A program made the position numbers and the translations under genes. DNA of 64,000 bases, from contig NZ_JACDZE010000001.1 in NCBI RefSeq assembly GCF_014042165.1, positions 454,594-518,593 of the forward strand, in the 5' to 3' direction. Of the stretch, positions 14,713 through 21,914 are shown one piece after another. The DNA is from Moheibacter lacus. Its GTDB lineage: Bacteria > Bacteroidota > Bacteroidia > Flavobacteriales > Weeksellaceae. The number at the start of each line of letters is the position of its first letter. The first letter of the stretch is position 1. Under the pieces are notes generated by a model that did no database searches, was not told the DNA's origin, and saw only the letters and a list, made by a program, of their open reading frames with translations.

Positions 14713-17217
14713 ATGCCCTATAAAATTCCGGAATCTTTAAAGGGTCTTAACGACAGCGAAGTTGTGGCTTCTCGACAGCAATACGGTTACAATCGCATAA
14801 ACACAACACAAAAAAATGGTTGGCTAGAATTGCTGGTCGATATTCTGAAAGAACCTATGTTAATTTTGCTAATTGCCATTTCGGTAATCTATGTCATCAT
14901 CGGCGATTATGGCGAAGCCTTATTTATGTTTGTTGCCATCGTCGCCGTTTCTGCTATTTCTTTTTATCAGGATAACAGAAGTAAAAAGGCATTGGAAGCA
15001 TTGGAAAAACTGAACGAACCATTGAGTACGGTAATACGAAATGGTAAAGTTCTAAAAATTCCCACCCACGAGATTGTAGTGGGGGATTTGTGTATTACCG
15101 AAGAAGGAAAGATGATCAATGCCGATGGAAGCATTGTGCACAGCAATGATTTTTCCTTAAATGAAGCCTCTCTGACGGGAGAAAGTTTATCGGTTTTTAA
15201 AAACAATGAAAGCGAAGACAATCAAGTTTATAGCGGCACTATTGTCGTCTCAGGATTAGCGGTTTTCAAAGTGGAAAAAATCGGTGCAGCAACCCGTTTG
15301 GGGAAAATCGGTAGTTCGTTAGCGGAAATTAAAACAGAAGTTTCGCCTTTACAAGTACAGATCGGGAAGTTTGTAAAAACGATGGCAATCATCGGCATCA
15401 TTATTTTTCTTTTGGTTTGTTTGGTCAATTATTACCAAACCCAAAATCTCCTGGACAGCCTGCTCAACGGATTGACATTGGCGATGTCTGTTTTACCCGA
15501 AGAAATCCCGGTTGCCTTTACCACTTTTATGGCTTTGGGTGCTTGGAAACTGATGCAGAAAGGCATCGTCATCAAACGAAGTAGCGTTGTGGAAACTCTG
15601 GGTAGTACGACTGTAATTTGTACCGATAAAACCGGAACCATTACCGAAAACACTATGCACCTGAAGCATTTGTATGATTTTCGTTTAGATCAAACTTTTG
15701 ATGAAAATGATTTTGGAAATGATGCGCTCTCCGAATTGATCAATTATGCAATGTGGAGCAGTGAGCCGGTTCCCTATGACCCGATGGAAAAGACTCTGCA
15801 CCGAATTTATGAACAAACCCAAAAAGCCGACAGACGGCAAAACTTCCAAATGATACACGAATATCCTTTGGAAGGTAAGCCTCCGATGATGACCCATCTT
15901 TTTGAAGATGCGGGAAAGAACCGGATTATTGCAGCCAAAGGCGCACCAGAAGCGATATTGAATGTTTCTTCGCTTTCTGAGGAAGAAAAAAATAGAGTTG
16001 GGAAATTCATCAAAGATTTCGGCAAACAAGGTTATCGGGTGTTGGGTGTGGCTAAATCTGATTTTAAAGGCCAGGATTTTCCCGAAAGGCAGCAGGATTT
16101 TTCTTTTGAATTTTTAGGTTTAGTCGTGTTTTATGATCCGCCGAAAAAGGAGATTCAAAAAACATTCCAACAGATTTATGATGCCGGCATTCAGGTCAAA
16201 GTCATCACCGGAGATAATACTGATACTACCAAAAGCATTGCCACACAGGCTGGAATTATACACGCTGAAAATACCATAGAAGGAAAAGAAATCATGGAGT
16301 ATTCTGAAGCTGAATTATTGCAGAAAGCACAGGAAAAAGTGTTGTTTACAAGGATGTTTCCGGAAGCAAAATTGGCCGTGGTAAACGCTTTGAAGCAGGA
16401 TGGCGAAGTGGTCGCGATGCTGGGCGATGGCATAAACGATGCACCTGCCTTGAAAGCAGCACACATCGGCGTGGCAATGGGTAACAAAGGAACGGAGATT
16501 GCCAAAGCCGCCGCTTCTTTGGTTATTATCGATGATGATTTAAGCAAACTGATTACCGGAATAGCTGCAGGAAGAAGAATTTATGCGAACATCAAAAAGG
16601 CGGTTCAGTACATCATTTCTATTCATATTCCGATTATTTTCACAGTTTCCATACCCCTGTTTTTAGGTTGGGTATTTCCACAAATCTTTACACCGGTGCA
16701 TGTTATTTTTCTGGAACTGATTATGGGCCCCACCTGTTCTATTGTTTATGAAAATGAACCCATGGAAAAGAACACGATGCGTCGCAAACCGCGGAAAATG
16801 ACCGACACTTTCCTGAATTGGAAAGAATTAGGAATAAGCATTTTTCAGGGGTTAATCATCACAATCGGTGTATTGTTTGCTTATCAGTTGATGGTGCAAA
16901 AAGGAAGTAATGAAGAGCAAACAAGAGCTATGGTTTTTACCACATTGATTTTCGCCAACATCTTATTGAGTTTAACCAATCGTTCTTTTTATTACAGTTT
17001 ATTTGAAAGTTTCAAAAATCGGAACCGCCTCTTTTTCGTAGTCATTGTTTTAACCCTTGTATTGCTTTTCGTCATCTTATATTTTCCGGCGGTTGCAGCA
17101 TTTTTTAAAGTGAGCGGATTGAGTTTTCAGGACTTAGGAATCGCAGTGATCATTGCCATAGTTTCGGTTTTGTGGTTTGAAATTTATAAATTGGTGAAAA
17201 GAAAAATTTCTAATTAA
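14713..17217 (+). CDS. P-type cation-transporting ATPase (P2-like)
   Basis: An 834-residue P-type ATPase with an N-terminal cation-ATPase domain, about ten membrane segments, the TGES actuator loop (about 155), the phosphorylated Asp in CTDKTGTITEN (about 305) and GDGINDAPALK (about 571). The TM4 motif is LPEEIPVAF, in place of PEGLP of Ca2+-ATPases, and TM6 reads LELIMGPTCSIVYENEP, without the Asp that Ca2+ pumps use to bind ions. The ion is therefore not predictable; Ca2+, Mn2+ or another divalent cation are options. It follows a haem-binding protein by 34 bases. It would work in the inner membrane. Confidence 0.9.
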   Translation: MPYKIPESLKGLNDSEVVASRQQYGYNRINTTQKNGWLELLVDILKEPMLILLIAISVIYVIIGDYGEALFMFVAIVAVSAISFYQDNRSKKALEALEKLNEPLSTVIRNGKVLKIPTHEIVVGDLCITEEGKMINADGSIVHSNDFSLNEASLTGESLSVFKNNESEDNQVYSGTIVVSGLAVFKVEKIGAATRLGKIGSSLAEIKTEVSPLQVQIGKFVKTMAIIGIIIFLLVCLVNYYQTQNLLDSLLNGLTLAMSVLPEEIPVAFTTFMALGAWKLMQKGIVIKRSSVVETLGSTTVICTDKTGTITENTMHLKHLYDFRLDQTFDENDFGNDALSELINYAMWSSEPVPYDPMEKTLHRIYEQTQKADRRQNFQMIHEYPLEGKPPMMTHLFEDAGKNRIIAAKGAPEAILNVSSLSEEEKNRVGKFIKDFGKQGYRVLGVAKSDFKGQDFPERQQDFSFEFLGLVVFYDPPKKEIQKTFQQIYDAGIQVKVITGDNTDTTKSIATQAGIIHAENTIEGKEIMEYSEAELLQKAQEKVLFTRMFPEAKLAVVNALKQDGEVVAMLGDGINDAPALKAAHIGVAMGNKGTEIAKAAASLVIIDDDLSKLITGIAAGRRIYANIKKAVQYIISIHIPIIFTVSIPLFLGWVFPQIFTPVHVIFLELIMGPTCSIVYENEPMEKNTMRRKPRKMTDTFLNWKELGISIFQGLIITIGVLFAYQLMVQKGSNEEQTRAMVFTTLIFANILLSLTNRSFYYSLFESFKNRNRLFFVVIVLTLVLLFVILYFPAVAAFFKVSGLSFQDLGIAVIIAIVSVLWFEIYKLVKRKISN

Positions 17218-17230
17218 TAATCCATTCAAA

Positions 17231-17615
17231 ATGAACATATTCAGTTATTGAAATCATAGTATGTGATTTTCAGCAAGAAAGTATAGATTTTTATTCTAAA
17301 TTATTCCAAAAAAAAACCTGATTTGAATGTTCCGGGATGAGTGAATTCCAACTTGCCGAGAACTGCAAGTTAGGTCTGATGCCCAATAAAGGAATTGCTC
17401 AATTTCTTTCCTACAAAAGATTTCATCCTGATTTGGGAAATGGCATTCCGAGACGTGAGCTTTATCTATATGTTGAAAATAGGGAGTTAGAATTTGAGAA
17501 TGCCATAAAAATTTATGCACAATTCATTAGCCCGTTAGAAGAAAGAAATTGGGGCGATAAAGTTTGTTATTTTGCAGATTCTGACGGGATATTATTGCAT
17601 TTGCAGAAAAATTAA
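17231..17615 (+). pseudogene. VOC/glyoxalase-like gene broken by three frameshifts
   Basis: An intact frame from 17337 encodes only the C-terminal part of a VOC (glyoxalase/bleomycin-resistance-like) protein, with MSEFQLAENCKLGLM, NGIPRRELYLYVE and ERNWGDKVCYFADSDG. The missing N-terminus is present just upstream in other frames. ATG at 17231 gives MNIFSY. The frame of codons 17247-17315 gives IEIIVCDFQQESIDFYSKLF. Then PDLNVPG (17317-17336) joins MSEF. Three frame changes, one at a run of nine A, are needed to restore a protein of about 127 residues. It is either a pseudogene or an assembly/sequencing error; the C-terminal frame alone would lack half of the fold. Confidence 0.75.
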
Positions 17616-17693
17616 TGAATTAAATATCCGGATAGCTGCAACTTATATTTTGCTGAAATTCCAACAACCCTTAATTTTAGGCAAATTTTAGAA

Positions 17694-18527
17694 ATGAGTA
17701 AAATCAATTGGGAAACAATAAAAGAATACGAAGACATTACCTTTAAATATTGCGACGGCGTAGCCAGAATCGCCTTTAACCGACCGGAAGTCCGAAATGC
17801 CTTTCGTCCAAAAACCGTTTTTGAATTGCTCGACGCATTCTCAATTGCGGAAGAAGACCGAAAAATCGGTGTGATTCTCTTAACCGGCGAAGGACCATCT
17901 CCTAAAGACGGCGGATGGGCGTTCTGTTCCGGTGGAGACCAACGCGTACGCGGAAAATTTGGTTACGAAGGTTCTGATAAAATCGGAAGATTGAACATCC
18001 TTGAAGTTCAGCGTTTGATCCGTTTCTCGACCAAAGTGGTAATTGCAGTCGTAAACGGTTGGGCAGTTGGAGGTGGGCATTCGCTCCATGTGGTTTGTGA
18101 CATGACGATTGCATCCAAAGAACATGCGATTTTTAAACAAACCGATGCCGATGTGGCGAGTTTTGACGGCGGATTTGGGTCGGCTTATTTGGCAAGACAA
18201 GTCGGACAGAAACGCGCAAGAGAAATTTTCTTTTTGGGGTTGAATTATTCTGCCCAGGAAGCCTTTGATATGGGCATGGCAAATGCCGTTGTTCCACATG
18301 AAGAATTGGAAGAATTTTCTTTTAATTGGGCACAAGAAATTTTGACCAAATCACCAACCGCCATCAAAATGTTGAAATTTGCTTTCAATTTAATCGACGA
18401 TGGACTCGTCGGCCAACAGGTTTTTGCAGGCGAAGCAACGCGACTCGCTTATGGAACTGATGAAGCCGAAGAAGGACGAAATGCATTTCTCGAAAAACGG
18501 AAACGGGATTTTGATCGGTTCAGGTAA
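17694..18527 (+). CDS. menB: 1,4-dihydroxy-2-naphthoyl-CoA synthase
   Basis: A 277-residue crotonase-fold enzyme. GDQRVRGKFGYEG (about 83-95), the WAFCSGGDQR oxyanion loop and VVNGWAVGGGHSLHVVCDMTIAS (about 121-143) are characteristic of MenB, as is the C-terminal KRKRDFDRFR. MenB cyclises o-succinylbenzoyl-CoA to DHNA-CoA in menaquinone synthesis, in the cytoplasm. The sequence is full length and collinear with known MenB. It is separated from the other men genes of the window (menA at 21005; menC and menE at 51.7-54.3 kb). A TPM lipoprotein gene starts 7 bases after its stop. Confidence 0.96.
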   Translation: MSKINWETIKEYEDITFKYCDGVARIAFNRPEVRNAFRPKTVFELLDAFSIAEEDRKIGVILLTGEGPSPKDGGWAFCSGGDQRVRGKFGYEGSDKIGRLNILEVQRLIRFSTKVVIAVVNGWAVGGGHSLHVVCDMTIASKEHAIFKQTDADVASFDGGFGSAYLARQVGQKRAREIFFLGLNYSAQEAFDMGMANAVVPHEELEEFSFNWAQEILTKSPTAIKMLKFAFNLIDDGLVGQQVFAGEATRLAYGTDEAEEGRNAFLEKRKRDFDRFR

Positions 18528-18534
18528 ACCTATT

Positions 18535-19068
18535 ATGAAATTTATTTTTGCAATATTATTAGTTGGATTTACCTTTATACAATGTTCGAAAATTACTTCG
18601 AATGAAAATACGAAGAAAATTTATACCATTGAAAATGCTGAATCCTTACTTCCTAAACCAATTGGACTTGTAAACGATTTCACCTATACATTTACCCAAG
18701 GCCAACGAGCTGAATTGGAAAAATTTCTTAGAGATTATTCCAAACGAACCACCAACCAAATAGTGATTGTTACCGTTGATGAAATTCAACCCTATACCAA
18801 CATCAATGATTATGCTACGGATTTGGGAAATTATTGGGGAGTTGGAACGGCCGAAAAGAACAATGGTTTGGTTATAGTCTTGAATATGAAAAGCAGAGAA
18901 ATTCGAATTTCGAGCGGATATGGAGCAGGAAAAGTTCTTTCGGATGAATTCTTAAAGAAAATAATCGACGAAGAAATCATTCCTTATTTTAAACAAAATA
19001 ATTTTTACGAAGGTTTGATGAAAGGATTAAATAAAATTATTGAACATTGGGATAAAACCTCACTTTAA
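18535..19068 (+). CDS. TPM domain lipoprotein
   Basis: From ATG 18535 the protein has 177 residues and starts with a lipoprotein signal (MKFIFAILLVGFTFIQC, lipobox Cys17). A longer frame begins inside menB at 18400 but its extra residues are a shadow of menB. The rest is a TPM domain (TLP18.3/Psb32/MOLO-1 fold, PF04536), with LVNDFTYTFTQGQRAELEKFL near 45-65 and NNGLVIVLNMKSREIRISSGYG near 105-126. Such domains occur in photosystem repair and in membrane proteins of unclear role; some show phosphatase activity. It begins 7 bases after menB and may be cotranscribed. Confidence 0.87.
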   Translation: MKFIFAILLVGFTFIQCSKITSNENTKKIYTIENAESLLPKPIGLVNDFTYTFTQGQRAELEKFLRDYSKRTTNQIVIVTVDEIQPYTNINDYATDLGNYWGVGTAEKNNGLVIVLNMKSREIRISSGYGAGKVLSDEFLKKIIDEEIIPYFKQNNFYEGLMKGLNKIIEHWDKTSL

Positions 19069-19107
19069 CGAATTAAATTCGCATCAAAATTAACATCCAA
19101 AACTCCA

Positions 19108-20358
19108 ATGGAAGATAATCCTCAAATCCCATCGGTCTGGAAAAACAAAGAATTCGTATCCTTTATTTTTTTACGGTTTTCGTTGATTTTTGCTTTGTTC
19201 ATCCAAAGCACTTCTGTTGCCTATGAAATTTTCAGGGTGACCAAAGAAGAAATTTATTTGGGATTAATCGGACTTTTTGAATTTGCGCCGATTTTATTGA
19301 CCGCGATTTATGCTGGGCAATTGGTCGATAAATTGGACAAAAAGAAAGTGATCAAAAGGTCGATCATCACCTATATGTTTGCCTCGTTTATTTTATTGAT
19401 CGTCAATTTCCCGAGTATCAGAGAACAAGTCGGCATTCCGCTTTATTTGAGTGTTTGTTATTTGGTTTTCTTCATTTTGGGATTGACGAGATCCTTTTCA
19501 GGTCCTGCCGTTTTTTCATTATTAGCATTGGTCGTCCGAAAAGAAAATTATGAAAAAGCGATTCCACTGAGTTCTTCGGCTTTTATGATCGGATCGGTTT
19601 TGGGTCCGTTAGCTGGCGGATTGTTAATTGCGGGATTTGGAGTAGAAGTTGCGCTGGGAACCGCTTTTGTATTCATGTGCGTTTCGATGCTGATGATTTT
19701 ACGTATCACACCCAAACCGGCGATAAAAGAAGAAGCAGAATCGACAGAAACGCCATGGGAAAGGATGAAACAAGGATTGAAGTTCATCTGGGCGACGCCG
19801 ATTATTTTAGCCGTTTTGAGTTTGGATATGTTTGCGGTTTTCTTTGGCGGTGCCGAATCTTTATTGCCCGCCGTGACGGAAAAAGTCCTGAATGCCGGTT
19901 CGGTAGAATTTGGATGGTTGCGTTCGGCGCATGGAATTGGATCCCTTTTGATGTTATTTGGACTTTCTTCACTCCCATTATTGAAAAGTAGAGTAGGGCC
20001 AAAACTCTTAGGAAGTGTGGCGATGTTTGGGGTTTGCATCATCGTGTTTGGATTGTCGCGAAATTTTTATTTGTCGTTTTTCATTTTGATGTTGGGTGGT
20101 GCTTTTGATGCCGTTTCCATGATCATCCGTCAAAGCATTTTACAATACAAAACACCTGAAAACCTGAAAGGCCGGGTTTCGTCTGTCAACAGTATTTTTG
20201 TGAGCAGTTCCAACGAATTGGGCGCATTTGAAAGTGGTGTGGCAGCGAGTTTGATGGGATTGGTTCCAGCGATTTTGTTTGGTGGAACGATGACGATCAT
20301 TACCGTAATTGTGATAGCGATTTCTATAAAAGCAATTCGGAAAGTGAAACTAGAATAA
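19108..20358 (+). CDS. MFS transporter (EntS-like)
   Basis: A 416-residue major facilitator superfamily protein with about twelve hydrophobic segments. The loop between TM2 and TM3 (YAGQLVDKLDKKKVIKRS, about 70-87) is the MFS signature GxxxDRxxRR. The overall length and the sequence GAFDAVSMIIRQSILQYKTPENLKGRVSSVNSIF near 331-364 are typical of the EntS/MFS_3 group, which exports siderophores or drugs. The substrate is unknown and no siderophore gene is nearby. The region between TM6 and TM7 holds a charged loop (about 195-215). Confidence 0.9.
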   Translation: MEDNPQIPSVWKNKEFVSFIFLRFSLIFALFIQSTSVAYEIFRVTKEEIYLGLIGLFEFAPILLTAIYAGQLVDKLDKKKVIKRSIITYMFASFILLIVNFPSIREQVGIPLYLSVCYLVFFILGLTRSFSGPAVFSLLALVVRKENYEKAIPLSSSAFMIGSVLGPLAGGLLIAGFGVEVALGTAFVFMCVSMLMILRITPKPAIKEEAESTETPWERMKQGLKFIWATPIILAVLSLDMFAVFFGGAESLLPAVTEKVLNAGSVEFGWLRSAHGIGSLLMLFGLSSLPLLKSRVGPKLLGSVAMFGVCIIVFGLSRNFYLSFFILMLGGAFDAVSMIIRQSILQYKTPENLKGRVSSVNSIFVSSSNELGAFESGVAASLMGLVPAILFGGTMTIITVIVIAISIKAIRKVKLE

Positions 20359-20406
20359 AGAAGAATTAGAACAAAAATTCAAAAACCATACTTGTTATCG
20401 ATACTT

Positions 20407-20430
20407 ATTTGGTGTACATTTACACCAAAT
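20407..20430. promoter_or_regulatory. palindromic operator over the ParDE promoter
   Basis: ATTTGGTGTA (20407-20416) and its exact reverse complement TACACCAAAT (20421-20430) flank a four-base CATT spacer. The palindrome covers the -7 element TACATTTA (20415-20422, seven of eight to consensus), and a -33 TTG (20392-20394) lies 20 bases upstream. This is the layout expected for autorepression by an antitoxin dimer. Confidence 0.75.
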
Positions 20431-20439
20431 CATGAAAAA

Positions 20440-20679
20440 ATGTCACGACAAAGTATTTCGTTTACAAAACCAAATGATGAATGGTTAAAAACACAAGTAG
20501 AAAATAAGGAATATTCGAGCAAAAGTGAATTGGTTAACGATTTGATCAGACAAGCGAGAAAACAGCAAATTGAGGTAGATTGGATACGAGCCAAATTGGA
20601 AAAAGCGGAAAAGAGCGGATTTTCGGAAGATTCAAAAGAAGATATTTTGGCGCAATCCAAACAATTACTAAATGGATAA
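20440..20679 (+). CDS. parD: ParD family antitoxin
   Basis: A 79-residue protein from ATG 20440. A longer frame from 20392 would run through the promoter and operator, so it is rejected. The N-terminal SRQSISFTKPNDEWLKTQVENKEYSSKSELVNDLIRQ pattern (about 2-37) is a ribbon-helix-helix domain; only parts are quoted here as RQSISFT and SKSELVNDLIR. The C-terminal tail (about 45-79) is a charged helix that should wrap around the toxin. The stop codon overlaps the start of the toxin gene by 8 bases. ParD binds the upstream palindrome and neutralises ParE. Confidence 0.92.
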   Translation: MSRQSISFTKPNDEWLKTQVENKEYSSKSELVNDLIRQARKQQIEVDWIRAKLEKAEKSGFSEDSKEDILAQSKQLLNG

Positions 20680-20959
20680 ATATCGATTAAGTAATGAAGC
20701 CAAGGAAGACTTAATTCGAATTCATCAATATGGAATGCAAAAGTTTGGAATGATGCAGGCTGATAAATATTATTATTCTTTATTTGCATGTTTTGAAATG
20801 ATTGCCGAACGTCCTTTTTCCTTTGAGTCCGTCGATTTCATTAAACCAGGATATAGACGCTGTGTTTGTGGAGTTGACAGTATTTATTTCAAAATCAATC
20901 AAGATGTTGTGGAAATTATGGCAATTTTGGGTAGACAAGATGTACAGCATATCCTTTAA
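20672..20959 (+). CDS. parE: ParE family toxin
   Basis: A 95-residue RelE/ParE-fold protein. YRLSNEAKEDLIRIHQYGM (about 4-22) is the N-terminal strand-helix of the fold, ERPFSFESVDFIKPGYRRCVC (about 46-66) holds the central basic sheet, and VEIMAILGRQDVQHIL (80-95) is the typical C-terminal end, with the R-Q-D pattern of ParE toxins. ParE toxins inhibit DNA gyrase, although some family members have other targets. The gene overlaps the antitoxin stop by 8 bases, so translation is coupled. Both genes look intact. Confidence 0.92.
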   Translation: MDKYRLSNEAKEDLIRIHQYGMQKFGMMQADKYYYSLFACFEMIAERPFSFESVDFIKPGYRRCVCGVDSIYFKINQDVVEIMAILGRQDVQHIL

Positions 20960-21004
20960 AGTTTTGAATTTCTCATTTAATTAATTAGAATTTACATTTC
21001 AAAT

Positions 21005-21898
21005 ATGAAAAAATGGATTGCGGCAGCAAGATTGCGCACTTTACCTTTGTCGATTAGCGGCATCATTTTGGGCTCATTGATCGCTTTGTCGGAAGGACAT
21101 TGGAACTGGGCGATATTTGGTTTGGCTTTTTTGACGACTTTGTTTTTACAGGTATTGTCCAATTATGCCAACGATTACGGCGACGGAATCAAAGGAACAG
21201 ACGCGGAAAGAATCGGCGAAAAACGAGCGGTAGCTTCCGGAGAAATTTCGGCGAAGCAAATGAAAAATGCCGTGATTTTATTTAGTGTCTTATCTGCTGT
21301 AACAGCTTTTCTACTAATTTACATTTCGTTTAAAGAGAATTTTCTCTGGGCGTTGTTGTTTATCTTTTTAACGTTTGCTTGTGTTTGGGCAGCGATCCGA
21401 TATACCGTTGGAAAAAGCGCTTATGGATATGCCGGAATGGGCGATATTTTTGTGTTTGCTTTTTTTGGGATCATTTCGGTCTGGGGAAGTTATACTTTGT
21501 ATCAGCACGAAACCTTTCATCCTTCCATTTTTCTTCCGGCGGCAGCGATTGGACTATTAAGCACAGCCGTTTTGAATCTAAATAATTTACGCGACATCGA
21601 GACCGATAGAAAAGCCGGAAAACTGACATTACCGCTCAGAATGGGTTTTCAAAACGGAAAAATTTATCAATCTACTCTAATTCTTCTTCCCTTTATTTTA
21701 AGTGTAATTTATTTGTTCCAAATCGGGAAAACAGAGTGGTTTCGATTTTCATTTTTGATTCTTTTGATTCCTGCATCTCTATTTCTAAAAACCCTTTTTC
21801 AAACAAACGAACCAAGACTTTTGGACAAAGAATTAAAAAAAGTAGCTTTGATGACGTTGGCATTTTCTTTACTTTTGGGCTCAGTTTTAACTTACTAA
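21005..21898 (+). CDS. menA: 1,4-dihydroxy-2-naphthoate polyprenyltransferase
   Basis: A 297-residue integral membrane UbiA-family enzyme with about nine hydrophobic helices. The first Asp-rich motif is NYANDYGDGIKGTD (about 56-69), the hallmark of MenA. The second is NNLRDIETDRKAGK (about 196-209). MenA attaches the polyprenyl chain to DHNA in the inner membrane, giving demethylmenaquinone. Its TACATTTC -7-like element (20993-21000) is only 4 bases before the start. It is separate from menB (17694) and the menC/menE operon. Confidence 0.95.
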   Translation: MKKWIAAARLRTLPLSISGIILGSLIALSEGHWNWAIFGLAFLTTLFLQVLSNYANDYGDGIKGTDAERIGEKRAVASGEISAKQMKNAVILFSVLSAVTAFLLIYISFKENFLWALLFIFLTFACVWAAIRYTVGKSAYGYAGMGDIFVFAFFGIISVWGSYTLYQHETFHPSIFLPAAAIGLLSTAVLNLNNLRDIETDRKAGKLTLPLRMGFQNGKIYQSTLILLPFILSVIYLFQIGKTEWFRFSFLILLIPASLFLKTLFQTNEPRLLDKELKKVALMTLAFSLLLGSVLTY

Positions 21899-21914
21899 TC
21901 AATTTATTAAAATC

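Noticed and set aside
17880..18335. 151-codon minus-strand frame
   Set aside because: It is antisense to menB, whose family signature is unmistakable.
18400..18534. N-terminal extension of the TPM lipoprotein
   Set aside because: It overlaps menB in another frame; the lipoprotein signal begins at 18535.
19548..20042. 164-codon frame on the minus strand
   Set aside because: It lies wholly inside the MFS transporter gene, has a low-complexity Pro/Ser/Asn-rich product and no start context; it is a shadow frame.
20392..20439. N-terminal extension of ParD
   Set aside because: It would translate the promoter and operator; the ribbon-helix-helix domain begins at 20440.
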